DNA from: Akkermansia muciniphila
Lineage (GTDB): Bacteria > Verrucomicrobiota > Verrucomicrobiia > Chthoniobacterales > Chthoniobacteraceae
Direction of reading: 5' to 3'
DNA length: 38,285 nucleotides
NCBI GenBank assembly: GCA_945906945.1
Contig: CAMDSZ010000004.1
Coordinates: 1 to 38,285 of the forward strand
Under the pieces are notes generated by a model. That model was not told the DNA's origin and searched no databases. It saw nothing but the letters and a program-made list of their open reading frames with translations. Shown one piece after another: positions 9,091 through 18,552 of the stretch. The position numbers and the translations under genes are program-made. Within the stretch, counting starts at the first letter, position 1; the number at the start of each line of letters is the position of its first letter.

Positions 9091-9618
9091 CTACAGGATG
9101 CCGGCGGATCGCTTCAAGGTATCGACAATCTTTCTGTCGTCCTCTCCACAATCGCGGACGAGTTGAAGGAAACCCGCAAGGGTCGTACGCATTTTTTTCA
9201 CAAACGGACGGTCGCCTCCGCAACCGTACATCAAATCCGTGGGCATCTCTCCCCTAAGCTTTAGGCGCGCTTTCACAATCAGCCGCGGAAGCCATGAAAT
9301 GCCGTCGATCGGCGCGCTCTTGGCCGGCAGATCCGCCATCGATGCGATGTGGCTCGTGGCGACTCCACCCATAACGTTCAGGAAATAGTCGCGTCTGATG
9401 GCCTGCACTGCGATCACCTCCTCCAAGTCCGGCTCACCGTCACTCAGATAGTCGTCCACAAAATCAAAGAGCTCCTGCGCGGAACATCCAATTGAATGAA
9501 GAAACTCGACTTCCTCCGGGGTGAACATGCTTTTTGGGGAGCGTCGGCCGGACTTCGCGGCAAGTATTCCGCAGGCATGGACCTCGCGGAGTTTTTGGAT
9601 CCAATCGGTGTTGTTCAT
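9091..9618 (-). CDS. DUF5069 family protein
   Basis: This 175-residue soluble protein has no signal peptide or membrane segment. The segment around residue 105, SWLPRLIVKARLKLRGEMP, followed by YGCGGDRPFVKK, resembles the conserved core of DUF5069, a family of unknown function that I associate mainly with Verrucomicrobia. The N-terminal half is largely helical and acidic (FDFVDDYLSDGEPDLEEV). It lies 35 bases after mqo and 84 bases before cdd on the same strand, so it may be transcribed with either. I cannot assign a biochemical role. A helical binding protein is as far as the sequence goes. Confidence 0.75.
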   Translation of the reverse strand: MNNTDWIQKLREVHACGILAAKSGRRSPKSMFTPEEVEFLHSIGCSAQELFDFVDDYLSDGEPDLEEVIAVQAIRRDYFLNVMGGVATSHIASMADLPAKSAPIDGISWLPRLIVKARLKLRGEMPTDLMYGCGGDRPFVKKMRTTLAGFLQLVRDCGEDDRKIVDTLKRSAGIL

Positions 9619-9653
9619 AAAAATTTTTGGTTACTGAGCATGCCTCGCGGGAA

Positions 9654-11174
9654 TCAATGGGCGCTCATTTGCAGGATGGCGTTGCTTCTGGAGCGCGTGG
9701 TTGCGCACAAGCCTGCATCCTTTGCAAGGGAGCGCCCCCAGGAAGGAATCATCGCTTGGATTTTGCTCTGCCACTCGGGTGTTTTCATCTGTTCACCGAA
9801 ACATTTTTGTAACAGCTCGAGCATGATTGAGACGGCCGTTGAAGCCCCGGGCGACGCGCCAAGCAGCGCCGCAATCGACCCGTCGGCTGAACTTACAATC
9901 TCCGTTCCGAACTCGAGCTTTCCACCCTCGTCACGGTCTTTCTTGATGATCTGCACGCGCTGTCCGGCCTCTTGCAAAACCCAATCCTCCATTTTTGCGG
10001 TGGGCACAAATTTGCGCAACGCTTCAAGCCTGTCCTCCGGCGACTGTCTCACCTGATCGATCAGATATTTTGTAAGAGGCAGGTTGTGGAGGCCGGCGGC
10101 CACCATCGGCAAGATGTTGTCGACTTGGAGCGAATCGGGGAGGTCAAGAAGCGAGCCGTGCTTGAGAAATTTTGTGGAGAACCCGGCGTATGGACCGAAG
10201 AGCAGCGCCTTTTTTCCGTCAATGATACGCGTGTCGAGGTGCGGCACAGACATTGGCGGGGCACCAACCTCGGCCTTGCCATAAACTTTCGCGGAATGCC
10301 GGCGGATCACCTCCTCGTTCTGACACACCAGCCACTGCCCGCTTACGGGAAAACCGCCGTAACCCTCGGCTTCTGGGATTTCTGTTTCTTCCAAAAGCGG
10401 GAGCGAGCCGCCGCCTGCGCCGATAAAAAGAAACTTCGTCTCCAGCGTGCGTTTGTTGCCCGCCCTGTTGTCGCGCACCTCCAGTTCCCAGTGGCCGTCT
10501 TTCTTGCGCTTCTCAATAAAAGTCACCTCGTGGTTGAGGTGCACCGAAACGTTTGGTAGCGACTGAAGATATGCAAACAGCGTGCGGGTGAGCGCACCAA
10601 AGTTCATGTCCGTGCCGCCTTCCATTCGGGTCGCTGCAAGCCGCTGCTTCGGATCACGGCCTTCAGTCATGAGGGGAATCCACTTCTCGATTTGCGATTT
10701 GTCCTCAGTGTACACCATTCCGTCGAAAAGCGGTGATGCGCTCAGCATTTCAAACCGCTCTTTGAGATAAGCCACGTTGTCATCCCAAACGATGCTCATG
10801 TGAGGCACGACATTTACGAACGAACGCGGATTTGAGATGCGTTTATTTTCGACAAGATACGCCCAGAATTGTTTCGACACTTCAAAGGCCTCCGCGATCT
10901 TGAGCGCTTTGGCAGTTTCAATGGTTCCATCCTCATGCTGTGGCGTGTAGTTGAGTTCGCAAAAGGCGGAGTGCCCCGTTCCTGCATTGTTCCATGCATC
11001 GGAACTTTCGCCTGCAATTACGTCGAGCCGCTCGTACACCTCGATCTTGAGAGAGGGATGCAGTTCCTTGAGAATGACTCCAAGCGTTGCGCTCATGATC
11101 CCCGCGCCGATGAGGACGACGTCTGGATGCGAGGTGGGCTCATGGTGAATGTGAAACAGATGCGACAGTGACAT
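9654..11174 (-). CDS. mqo: Malate:quinone oxidoreductase
   Basis: This FAD-dependent peripheral membrane enzyme oxidises malate to oxaloacetate and passes electrons to the quinone pool. The 506-residue protein starts at ATG 11174 (MSLSHLF). The FAD-binding GAGIMSATLG is at residues 23-32, followed by the Mqo-typical SSDAWNNAGTGHSAFCELNYTP, then NVVPHMS, GTDMNFGALTR and, near the C-terminus, SADGSIAALLGASPGASTA. The open frame extends to 11396, but the added residues are not gene-like and cross the palindromic control region. No ribosome-binding site is visible. It is the first gene of the minus-strand run that continues with DUF5069 and the nucleoside genes, though its own regulation is probably separate. 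Confidence 0.96.
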   Translation of the reverse strand: MSLSHLFHIHHEPTSHPDVVLIGAGIMSATLGVILKELHPSLKIEVYERLDVIAGESSDAWNNAGTGHSAFCELNYTPQHEDGTIETAKALKIAEAFEVSKQFWAYLVENKRISNPRSFVNVVPHMSIVWDDNVAYLKERFEMLSASPLFDGMVYTEDKSQIEKWIPLMTEGRDPKQRLAATRMEGGTDMNFGALTRTLFAYLQSLPNVSVHLNHEVTFIEKRKKDGHWELEVRDNRAGNKRTLETKFLFIGAGGGSLPLLEETEIPEAEGYGGFPVSGQWLVCQNEEVIRRHSAKVYGKAEVGAPPMSVPHLDTRIIDGKKALLFGPYAGFSTKFLKHGSLLDLPDSLQVDNILPMVAAGLHNLPLTKYLIDQVRQSPEDRLEALRKFVPTAKMEDWVLQEAGQRVQIIKKDRDEGGKLEFGTEIVSSADGSIAALLGASPGASTAVSIMLELLQKCFGEQMKTPEWQSKIQAMIPSWGRSLAKDAGLCATTRSRSNAILQMSAH

Positions 11175-11371
11175 AGGGATAGAAGTAGAAGATTGAGGCT
11201 GTCGCAAAAAGACGCGCACCACAGCAGCCTTGTTTGAAAAATCGCAAAGAATCCCGGGGTTGCACAGCGAAAGCCAAATCGACGCGGGATGACATGGTAT
11301 TGGAAGGTTCTCAGACGTCGCTTTGTTAGTTTGGTAATAATTCCAAATTAATTGTTTGTGGATTTTATGTA

Positions 11372-11391
11372 GTTTCTCATAAATGAGAAAC
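11372..11391. promoter_or_regulatory. Perfect palindrome, putative operator
   Basis: GTTTCTCATAAATGAGAAAC has 9-base arms around AA, with the perfect twofold symmetry of a dimeric repressor site. It overlaps a possible minus-strand promoter of mqo, about 200 bases before the mqo start. It lacks a T tract and a GC-rich stem, so it is not a terminator. The cognate regulator is not identifiable from this window. Confidence 0.6.
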
Positions 11392-11403
11392 CACATTTAA
11401 CTT

Positions 11404-11417
11404 TCTCAAATATGAGA
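11404..11417. promoter_or_regulatory. Second, weaker copy of the palindrome
   Basis: TCTCAAATATGAGA keeps the TCTCA and TGAGA arms of the palindrome at 11372-11391 with a 4-base centre. The two centres are 29 bases apart, close to three helical turns, as expected for cooperative binding on one DNA face. Confidence 0.5.
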
Positions 11418-11485
11418 CAGTGCACCGAGAGCCAAAGTCCGTACTTACGGAGGTGTTCACAGGTTTTGCATGCCTCTGATGCAGT

Positions 11486-11501
11486 TGGCATGGCTGATGC
11501 T
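11486..11501 (+). promoter_or_regulatory. Sigma-54-like (-24/-12) promoter element
   Basis: TGGCATGGCTGATGCT matches the TGGCACG-N4-TTGCW consensus with correct GG-to-GC spacing and two mismatches. A start about 12 bases after the GC would leave a leader of roughly 30 bases to the protease ATG at 11543. This is sequence similarity only. The window contains no sigma-54 activator. Confidence 0.35.
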
Positions 11502-11542
11502 AAATGGTTCTCAGAGGATTTAACCCCCCTCGGAGCAAAACT

Positions 11543-14500
11543 ATGAAACTCGATGTGACCAGACGCAGCGGTCTCATGCTCGGGTTGGTGTTGGTGGCGA
11601 GCGTGAGTGTTTACCTAGCGAACTCGACGGCACGGGAGAAGGCGCGCGGCGACGTCCTCGCAGATAGGCCTGGTGGAACGGAGGAAGTGGGGCTTGCGCA
11701 ACCTCACGGGGATATAGGGCGAGAAAGGCGAGAACCGGGCGCGCAACGAGGTTCATCCGCACCGGCCGCTGGCGCGAAGAGCTCTCCCGCAAAACGCGTT
11801 TTTGATTTGGTTCGCGATTCCGGCGTGCCGCGACTCGAGGGCGACCGCTTACCTGCGGTTCGTACGGCGATGAATCCGCATACGGACCGAGGGCGCGTTG
11901 CGAGGCTCAGCCGCTCCAGCCTTGCCGCTTGGCGTGGGTTCGCGGCTGGCGACCGGATCTCATTGCCCGCATTTGATGGCGAGGACTTCGCCGCTCAGAT
12001 TGCGCTGCGAACGGAAGATGTGGGTTGGTTGCGATTGGGCGGGGAGCTCGAGGGTGTCGAGGGAACCTTCGCGCTTAACACAAACTTTGATGAAATCAGC
12101 GGATTCATTCTGTTTCCAAAGCTTGAGTTTGCATACGAGATCACAACCGAGCCGTCCGGGGATATTGTGATGATCGAGAGGCCTTTGGAGGCGCTCATGT
12201 GCACAAAGTACAGGGAGTCCCCGGCAAGCGAGGCGGAACTTGCCGGCACAAGTTCGACAGGGGTCACGATCGCGCAGGGAGCGGCCATTCCATCCATCAA
12301 CACCCGTCCGGGCGCGAAGGGGGTCATTTATGTGGATTTCGACGGAGCGCAAGTCACCGACCCGGCTTGGAACGGCGGAAGACTTATTTCGGCGGCTCCA
12401 TCGAGCTTCACCGCCGAACAAGTGGACGTGATTATCCGGTCGGTTGCGGAGGATTTCGCACCGTTTGATTTAACCATCACAACCAACCTGGCGGACTATG
12501 CGGCCGCGCCCGTTGGCCGGAGAATGTGGGTCATTGTCACCCCGACCAGCACAGCGGCACCCGGCTCTGGCGGGGTCGCGTATCTCAACTCGTGGAGCGG
12601 AGCGGGTAGGAACTTTTCATCTACGGTGCCATGCTGGGTTTTCAACTTGGGAGTAAAATCGGCGACGGATACGATTTCCCACGAGGTCGGGCACACCTTC
12701 GGATTAAACCACGATGGCGCGACTCGCGGCAGCGCGTACTACGCCGGTCATGGGGGCGACATGAGCGTTCCCACCAGCTGGGGTCCCATCATGGGGGCGC
12801 CCTTTTCAAAAAACGTCACCCAATGGAGTAAGGGCGAGTACGCGGGAGCCAACAACACGGAGGACGATCTGTACGTGATTTCTCGCGATTTGAACGGAGT
12901 TGGGTATCGCCCGGACTCGGTGATTGGCACCACGATGAGCGACGCGATCCGCTCGCTGCCAATCATCAACGGCACCTTTAATGTCGGCGGACTCATCAGG
13001 CGCTCGGATGCCGGAGACCTGCATCAGTTCAGCACTACGGGCGGGACAGTGAGTGCGACCATACGCCCCGTGGCTAATATTTTCGCGAATATCGACGCGC
13101 AGCTCGAGTTGAAAGACGGAACCGGCGCGACGCTGGCCTTCTCGAATCCGTTGGAAACCCTGGGGGCCTCCTTGAGCCGCAGCGTGCCTGCGGGGACTTA
13201 CTGGCTGGTGGTGCGCTCGGCGTCAACGGGGTCGCGGCCCGCCAGCGGTTATACATCCGGCTATTCCGCGTACGGATCTGTGGGCGAGTACCAGCTTTCA
13301 GGCGCGGTGTCCAACACGGTCAGCACGCCTTTATTGCCAAGCCTCACGAAGGCTAGCGGCATCGTTGGCCAGCCGTTCAATTACGCGCTGAGTCTGGCAG
13401 CCGGCGTGCAGGTCAGCGAGGCACCCGCCCCGCTTCCGCCGGGCATTCTTTTCGATGCAGCACGCATGACATTCAGCGGCACCCCAACCGAAGCGGGTGA
13501 ATGGAACATCAAGCTCGCCGTTGCCACCGCGAACGCGAAGGCAGAGGGCGTTCTGAATGTGCGCATCGAGTTGCCATCTGTTTCGCTGAGCGTGGGGCTC
13601 GACGAAAATCGCACAATGTTCACAACCGCCCTCGCTCCTTGGACCGGGACGATGGCGAAACGCTTTGACGGCATCCAAGGCCCGGTCGCGGTGAGCGGAA
13701 TTGTGGCCGATAACATGTCGAGCGCGGTGCGCTTTTTCGCAAAAGGCCCTGCGCTTATGACGTTCTGGTGGATGGTGTCCAGCGAGGCCGGCAAGGATAC
13801 GCTTAAATGCCTCATCAACGGGAAACCCGCCACGGACGCTGTGAGCGGCCAGCCTCTGGTCATTTCAGGCGAAAGCGGATGGATCCCGGTTCAGGTCAAT
13901 CTGCCCGAGGGTAACAGGCAATCCATCGAGTTCCAGTATTCGAAAGACGCCGCGCTACGTGCCGGAAGTGATCGTGGATGGGTTTACGGCGTGCAGATTC
14001 GGCGGAATCCGCCGGCTTTTCGCGGGCATCCGCAATCGGTGAATATTGCCAAAGGTGGGACCGAACTAAAGCTCTCAGCAACCGTCATTGGCGCGACGAA
14101 GTACGAGTGGAAGCTAAATGGCGTGACCCTGTTTGACCAAGTCTCACCTTCACGAACCGTCAGTGGATCGACAACAGCGGAACTCACAATCAAGGGACTG
14201 CAGGTCGCCGACTGCGGTGCGTATACGCTCGAGGCCACCAGCGCGGTTGGCAGCACCGTTTCGCGTGAGGCGCTCGTGCAATTGCCAGGGTTGCCGGTGT
14301 TCACGCAGCAGCCCGTTGAGCCTATCGGACTGAAAGCGGGCGACGTACTGAGGCTCACCGCTCAGGTGTCTGGGCCGGGACCCGTGAGCTACACTTGGTA
14401 CAAGAACGGCCAGCTGCTGAAACGTACTACGGTGCCAACTTTGGAGTTAAAAACCAAAGGGGTTCAAGCAAGCGGCTTGTACAAGGTGATAGCCACTAAT

Positions 14501-14554
14501 CCGTACGGGTCGCAAACGTCCACAGAGGTCCGCGTCAGCATCGCCGCGCCATAG
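11543..14554 (+). CDS. Secreted multidomain metzincin-type zinc metalloprotease
   Basis: This is a predicted extracellular protease of 1003 residues. A Sec signal lies at about 1-30. After a variable pro-region of about 230 residues, the catalytic domain (about 255-455) starts with GVIYVDFDGAQ and contains the zinc motif HEVGHTFGLNH at 380-390, that is HExxHxxGxxH, with GPIMGAP as the likely Met-turn. Next come a pre-peptidase C-terminal (PPC)-like domain (about 470-590), a putative Ig module with the FSGTPTEAGEW signature (about 600-680), a beta-rich jelly-roll-like stretch (690-815) and two Ig-like repeats (820-1003). Start ATG 11543 is chosen because GGAG lies 7 bases upstream and a signal peptide follows. 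An earlier ATG at 11504 lacks both. Substrate is unknown. Binding modules suggest polymer or surface attachment. Confidence 0.88.
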   Translation: MKLDVTRRSGLMLGLVLVASVSVYLANSTAREKARGDVLADRPGGTEEVGLAQPHGDIGRERREPGAQRGSSAPAAGAKSSPAKRVFDLVRDSGVPRLEGDRLPAVRTAMNPHTDRGRVARLSRSSLAAWRGFAAGDRISLPAFDGEDFAAQIALRTEDVGWLRLGGELEGVEGTFALNTNFDEISGFILFPKLEFAYEITTEPSGDIVMIERPLEALMCTKYRESPASEAELAGTSSTGVTIAQGAAIPSINTRPGAKGVIYVDFDGAQVTDPAWNGGRLISAAPSSFTAEQVDVIIRSVAEDFAPFDLTITTNLADYAAAPVGRRMWVIVTPTSTAAPGSGGVAYLNSWSGAGRNFSSTVPCWVFNLGVKSATDTISHEVGHTFGLNHDGATRGSAYYAGHGGDMSVPTSWGPIMGAPFSKNVTQWSKGEYAGANNTEDDLYVISRDLNGVGYRPDSVIGTTMSDAIRSLPIINGTFNVGGLIRRSDAGDLHQFSTTGGTVSATIRPVANIFANIDAQLELKDGTGATLAFSNPLETLGASLSRSVPAGTYWLVVRSASTGSRPASGYTSGYSAYGSVGEYQLSGAVSNTVSTPLLPSLTKASGIVGQPFNYALSLAAGVQVSEAPAPLPPGILFDAARMTFSGTPTEAGEWNIKLAVATANAKAEGVLNVRIELPSVSLSVGLDENRTMFTTALAPWTGTMAKRFDGIQGPVAVSGIVADNMSSAVRFFAKGPALMTFWWMVSSEAGKDTLKCLINGKPATDAVSGQPLVISGESGWIPVQVNLPEGNRQSIEFQYSKDAALRAGSDRGWVYGVQIRRNPPAFRGHPQSVNIAKGGTELKLSATVIGATKYEWKLNGVTLFDQVSPSRTVSGSTTAELTIKGLQVADCGAYTLEATSAVGSTVSREALVQLPGLPVFTQQPVEPIGLKAGDVLRLTAQVSGPGPVSYTWYKNGQLLKRTTVPTLELKTKGVQASGLYKVIATNPYGSQTSTEVRVSIAAP

Positions 14555-14596
14555 GCACTGGCCTGCGATCAGGCTCGAGAAAGACACTACGATTTT

Positions 14597-14625
14597 GTCA
14601 CCATCGGGGTAATCCCGATGGTGAC
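14597..14625. other. Perfect 12-bp hairpin overlapping the DUF1592 gene start
   Basis: GTCACCATCGGG and CCCGATGGTGAC are perfect inverse complements around a GTAAT loop. The ATG used for the DUF1592 gene (14618-14620) lies in the right arm, and the only G-rich possible ribosome-binding stretch lies at the left arm and loop. No T tract follows on either strand, so a simple intrinsic terminator for the protease gene is less likely than an RNA element controlling translation, although attenuation cannot be excluded. Confidence 0.6.
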
Positions 14626-16654
14626 CTCTTCGCTCACAACTTCTGCCCCGGTGAACCCTGCTGCTGCCCCTCCTTCTCCACGGCTGCTGGGTAGAGCAGG
14701 GAAGTCTCTTCTCTCTGCGCTCTGGCTTTGGCTTGCGCTGGTGGGCTATCCCGCCGTTGCCGCTTCTGCCTCTGCCTCTTCCTCTGCTTCTTCCTCTGGT
14801 TCGGAAGCTGATTCCGAATTCATCGCCGCACAGGCGCATGCAAAAAAGACGTTCCAGGAAAAAATCGTTCCCTTTGTTTCCACCTACTGCTCGGAATGCC
14901 ATGGCGATAAAAAACAAAAGGGCGGAATGACGTTTCGCTCCGCGCTCAAAAACCCGGGCGGGTCGGCCTTCCGCCGGCAGTGGAAACAATCGGTGGCAAC
15001 CCTCAAAGCACATGACATGCCTCCAGATGACGCTCAAAAACATCCCTCCGAAGAGGAGGCGCAGACGTTCATCGATTGGGTATCGAACATGAAATATCTT
15101 AGCCCGAAGGATCCCGGCACGTTCGTCATCCGCCGCCTCAACCGGATGGAATATGCAAACACGCTGCACGACCTGCTGGGAGTGCAGCCGGAGGTCGCCT
15201 TCGACCTTCCGGAGGAAGTGCTCGGCGCGGGATACCTGAACTCACTCTCCCCGCTCCTCATGGAGCAGTATTTGGTCATCACCAACGAGGCGCTTAGCCT
15301 CGCACTAGCCCCGGAGGAAGCTCCCCCGAACGCCCTGCAAAAAGAGCTGTTCGGTCCCACCCCAGCAGCCGGCACGAACGCCCGCGATGCCGCGCGAGTT
15401 GCTGCGCGATCACTCGCAAGAAAAGCGTTCCGCCGGCCGGCGAGTGAGTCGGAGCTGGCCGTCCTCATGAATGTGTTTGACCTGGCGATCGCCGATCAAC
15501 GCTCCTATTTCGGCGCCCTCCGGATGGTGCTCAAGGCCGCTCTGGTTTCCCCGCAATTTCTCTTCATCACTCCCGCCGTCGAACCCGAGCTGGGCAAGGC
15601 CATCATGCCCGTCGACGATTACCAACTCGCGTGCCGACTTTCCTATCTGATCTGGGCAACTATGCCCGACCCCGAGCTAGCCGCGCTCGCGGACGGCGGT
15701 AAGCTCAACAACCCCGAGGTGCTGAACGCTCAGGTTAAACGACTGCTTTCGGACCAGCGCTCGCGGGCTTTGTTTGACGGATTCGGTGCGCAGTGGCTGG
15801 GGCTGGATAAACTCGCCGGCAAGGCCTTTGACACGGTGAAATTTCCGCAAATGACGCAGCCGATGCGATCCGCAATGTACGACGAAGCAAGGTTGCTCTT
15901 TGACGAGATCGTGCGAAACAACGGCAGCGTCCTCCAATTCGTGGATTGCGACTTCACCTTTCTGAACAACACGCTCGCACAAGTGTACGGACTCGGCACG
16001 GAAGTAGCCGGCCCCGAGATGCGGCGGGTCGCGCTTTCAAATCCGAACCGCGGTGGCGTCCTTGGCATGCCTGGTGTTTTGGCAACCACGTCGTTTCCAG
16101 ACAGGACTAGCCCGGTGAATCGCGGGGTCTGGGTATTGGAACAGATTTTGGGTGAACACGTCCCGCCCGCGCCGCCAAATGTTCCGTCCCTCGAAAAACA
16201 GGACAAAAAGAAAATCGCGAATCTCAGCTTGCGCCAGCGCACCGAAATGCACCGCACGAATGCTGTTTGTGCGAACTGCCACAAAATTCTAGATCCAATC
16301 GGATTCGGGCTTGAGAACTTCGATGCAATCGGGCGTTGGCGGGATGCGGATGAAAACGGCACTGCCATCGACGCCACAGGCGAGCTGCCGGGGCGCAAGG
16401 CGTTCTCTTCCCCGAAGGAACTGAAGACGATCATCGCCGGGCGCGCGGATGACCTGAGCCGCAACATTGCGGAAAAGCTTCTCGCCTACGCACTGTGCAG
16501 ACAGCTTGAAGGGTACGACGATGTCGTGCTAGACGGGATGACCGAGCAAATCGCCAAAGACGGTTACCGCATGCAGACGCTGATTACACAAGTGGTAACA
16601 AGCTATCCGTTCAGGCATCGCCGTGTTCGGGAATTAGAGGGAGCATCCAAATGA
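14618..16654 (+). CDS. Exported DUF1592/DUF1588-type cytochrome c protein
   Basis: This 678-residue exported protein is of the type abundant in Planctomycetes and Verrucomicrobia (planctomycete cytochrome C with DUF1587, DUF1592, DUF1588 and DUF1585). A long signal sequence (hydrophobic core about 30-48) is followed by a low-complexity Ser/Ala linker (50-62). A heme c motif CSECH is at 91-95. DUF1587-like [17 protein letters not shown] follows near 170, a DUF1592-like region covers the middle, and the DUF1588 segment contains a second CANCH at 551-555, followed by [19 protein letters not shown]. Its biochemical role is unproven. Electron transfer at the cell surface or periplasm is inferred from the hemes. 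It overlaps the DUF1552 gene by four bases (ATGA). Start ATG 14618 lies in a hairpin; GTG 14651 is an alternative. Confidence 0.88.
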   Translation: MVTSSLTTSAPVNPAAAPPSPRLLGRAGKSLLSALWLWLALVGYPAVAASASASSSASSSGSEADSEFIAAQAHAKKTFQEKIVPFVSTYCSECHGDKKQKGGMTFRSALKNPGGSAFRRQWKQSVATLKAHDMPPDDAQKHPSEEEAQTFIDWVSNMKYLSPKDPGTFVIRRLNRMEYANTLHDLLGVQPEVAFDLPEEVLGAGYLNSLSPLLMEQYLVITNEALSLALAPEEAPPNALQKELFGPTPAAGTNARDAARVAARSLARKAFRRPASESELAVLMNVFDLAIADQRSYFGALRMVLKAALVSPQFLFITPAVEPELGKAIMPVDDYQLACRLSYLIWATMPDPELAALADGGKLNNPEVLNAQVKRLLSDQRSRALFDGFGAQWLGLDKLAGKAFDTVKFPQMTQPMRSAMYDEARLLFDEIVRNNGSVLQFVDCDFTFLNNTLAQVYGLGTEVAGPEMRRVALSNPNRGGVLGMPGVLATTSFPDRTSPVNRGVWVLEQILGEHVPPAPPNVPSLEKQDKKKIANLSLRQRTEMHRTNAVCANCHKILDPIGFGLENFDAIGRWRDADENGTAIDATGELPGRKAFSSPKELKTIIAGRADDLSRNIAEKLLAYALCRQLEGYDDVVLDGMTEQIAKDGYRMQTLITQVVTSYPFRHRRVRELEGASK

Positions 16655-18048
16655 AAAAAAACTGGCTGATTGACCGCAGGACCTGCTTAAGAGGGCTGGG
16701 CGCCTCTCTCGCTTTGCCCTTGCTGGAGAGCATGGGCTGGGCGGAGCAACCCAAGAGCAAGGGCTTCAAGCCCCCCGTGAGGCTCGGATTCATGTACATG
16801 CCACATGGAGTGATCATGGATCAGTTCTGGCCCAAGAGTCCTGATACCTTTCTTTCGGAGCCGCCGCCGGCACTCGAGTCTTTGCGTTCGGTCTTGCATC
16901 AGTGCCTCATGCTAAAAGGCATTTCGGGCGTGCCCATCTCGCCTCTTAATGGCGCGCCGCATGCGTTGGAATTATCCACATGGCTTACGGCGACTTTGCC
17001 GGATGCTTCCCGGCGCAGCATCGTGAATATCGCAATTTCCGCCGATCAAATCGCGGCGAACTACATCGGCGGCTTGACGGAGCTTCCATCACTCGAGCTC
17101 GCGACGATGCCGCAAACTCACAAGGAAAATCAAGAGGGGCTTAACGAGGCCTATTATTCACACTGCAGCTTCCGCTCGCCCACTCAGCCGGTGCCGGCGG
17201 AAACCAATCCGCGAAACGTGTTCAACCGGCTTTTCAAGGACAAACAAGGCGGACAGCCAGCCGGCAATGCCCGTACCTCGATCAAGGCGGACAAGCTCGA
17301 CCGCGGTATGCTGGACTTGGTGCTTGGGGGCGCGAAGGATTTGCGGCGCAATCTTGGGGCGCATGACCAACGCAAGCTGGACGAGTATCTCGACAGCGTG
17401 CGGTCCGTGGAGCGCAGGATCGCCGCAGTCGAACTGCGTCAGAAAGAAGCCGCGCTCGAGGCGGCCGGCGTCAGCGTTGCGAGGCGCAACGATTCAGATT
17501 CGCCGCCGATTGAAATCAAGATTCCCGAAGGCGACCGGCGGAGCGAATACATGAAAATCATGTGTGACCTGACCGTGCTCTCGTTCCAAACGGACACTAC
17601 CCGCGTGAGCACTTACATTGGTTCGACGCCGAATGGCGTGTCATACCCTGAACTTGGATTCACCGACCAACATCATTCGGTGACGCATCACAACAACCAG
17701 GCTGATAAAGTCGACAAGGTTGCGAAGATCACGGAGTTCAATGTCTCGCAATTCGCCTACATGATCCAGCGGATGCAAAGCCTCACTGAAGGCGAGGGGA
17801 TGCTCTTGGACAACTGCATCATGCTTTGGGGTTCAGGCCTCGAGGATGGCAACAAGCATTCGCGAGAAAATCTGCCCTTCCTCATCGCCGGACGCGGCGG
17901 CGGCTCGATTCAAACGGGCCGGTTCGTGCCCGGAGTCAGCGCTAACCAGGGGGATTTGCTTGGCACCCTGCTCACTTGCGCGGGCATCCCGCTCGACCGA
18001 CAGATAGGCATCGGGACAAAGTTGATCAGCGAAATCCGAAGCGCATAA
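16651..18048 (+). CDS. Tat-exported DUF1552 protein
   Basis: This 465-residue protein belongs to DUF1552, a family of unknown function usually encoded beside DUF1592 cytochromes. The N-terminus, [21 protein letters not shown], fits a twin-arginine signal (RR at residues 8-9), so it is probably exported folded. Recognisable parts are [10 protein letters not shown] (residues 48-57), a [10 protein letters not shown] helix in the middle, and [20 protein letters not shown] towards the end, resembling the fold of DUF1501/sulfatase-like proteins. The ATG overlaps the stop of the upstream gene, with AGAGGGAG about 9 bases ahead as ribosome-binding site. Tight coupling implies the two proteins work together, for example as an oxidoreductase pair. 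The substrate is unknown. Confidence 0.87.
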   Translation: MKKNWLIDRRTCLRGLGASLALPLLESMGWAEQPKSKGFKPPVRLGFMYMPHGVIMDQFWPKSPDTFLSEPPPALESLRSVLHQCLMLKGISGVPISPLNGAPHALELSTWLTATLPDASRRSIVNIAISADQIAANYIGGLTELPSLELATMPQTHKENQEGLNEAYYSHCSFRSPTQPVPAETNPRNVFNRLFKDKQGGQPAGNARTSIKADKLDRGMLDLVLGGAKDLRRNLGAHDQRKLDEYLDSVRSVERRIAAVELRQKEAALEAAGVSVARRNDSDSPPIEIKIPEGDRRSEYMKIMCDLTVLSFQTDTTRVSTYIGSTPNGVSYPELGFTDQHHSVTHHNNQADKVDKVAKITEFNVSQFAYMIQRMQSLTEGEGMLLDNCIMLWGSGLEDGNKHSRENLPFLIAGRGGGSIQTGRFVPGVSANQGDLLGTLLTCAGIPLDRQIGIGTKLISEIRSA

Positions 18049-18180
18049 CACGATCTTCAGGTCCTCGATTGCGCTGTGACGAAAGCGCCCCGGACGGACG
18101 AAGATTCTGTGCGAATGAGCGTCCGCATCAGTCTTGTTGTAACCCGATCAGGCCATTGCGCGATTGCGCGCTACTTCGCG

Positions 18181-18552
18181 TTATTGCGAGGACGGCTCTG
18201 TGGCCGGCGCCTTATCCTTCAGTTGTTGGCCCCAGCCGAGCACACGGGCCTTGGCACCGGCCGCTTCAGCTTCCGGGATCTGACCGTTGCGCACGTAAAA
18301 CAGCGACAGACTGGACCACGCTAGCTGGTCCTTGGGCCTGAGCTCCACCGACTTCAATCCTGCTTCGATCGCCTCCGCGTACCGGCCAAGTTTCATGTGC
18401 GCCATCCCCAGCGCATGCCAGCCCTCAAAGAACTCCGGGTCCACCTGAACGCATCGCAGATATTTTTGCGATGCAGCCTCGAGCTCACCCAGCGCGAGGT
18501 CGCCACTGGCATCGTCGAAGAGCTCTTCAATTTCCTGACTAGGTACGGACAT
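18181..18552 (-). CDS. Small tetratricopeptide-repeat protein
   Basis: This 123-residue protein has about three tetratricopeptide-like helical hairpins: residues 18-50 (GELEAASQKYLRCVQVDPEF), 52-84 (ALGMAHMKLGRYAEAIEAGLKSVELRP) and 85-110. Such repeats bind protein partners. There is no signal or membrane segment. The last residues are charged and probably disordered. It is downstream of the foldase gene on the same strand, separated by 226 bases that contain a 4 x 12 base tandem repeat. The role is unknown. Confidence 0.75.
   Translation of the reverse strand: MSVPSQEIEELFDDASGDLALGELEAASQKYLRCVQVDPEFFEGWHALGMAHMKLGRYAEAIEAGLKSVELRPKDQLAWSSLSLFYVRNGQIPEAEAAGAKARVLGWGQQLKDKAPATEPSSQ

Larger units (their letters stand above)
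11175..11542. other. AT-rich divergent control region between mqo and the protease gene
   Basis: This 368-base gap is clearly richer in A and T (11320-11420) than the flanking genes. It holds two related palindromes (11372-11391 and 11404-11417), a sigma-54-like element (11486-11501) and a 10-base direct repeat GGTTCTCAGA at 11306-11315 and 11506-11515, exactly 200 bases apart. On the minus strand TTCTCA and TAAAAT, 16 bases apart, could form a promoter for mqo lying across the first palindrome. Confidence 0.6.
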
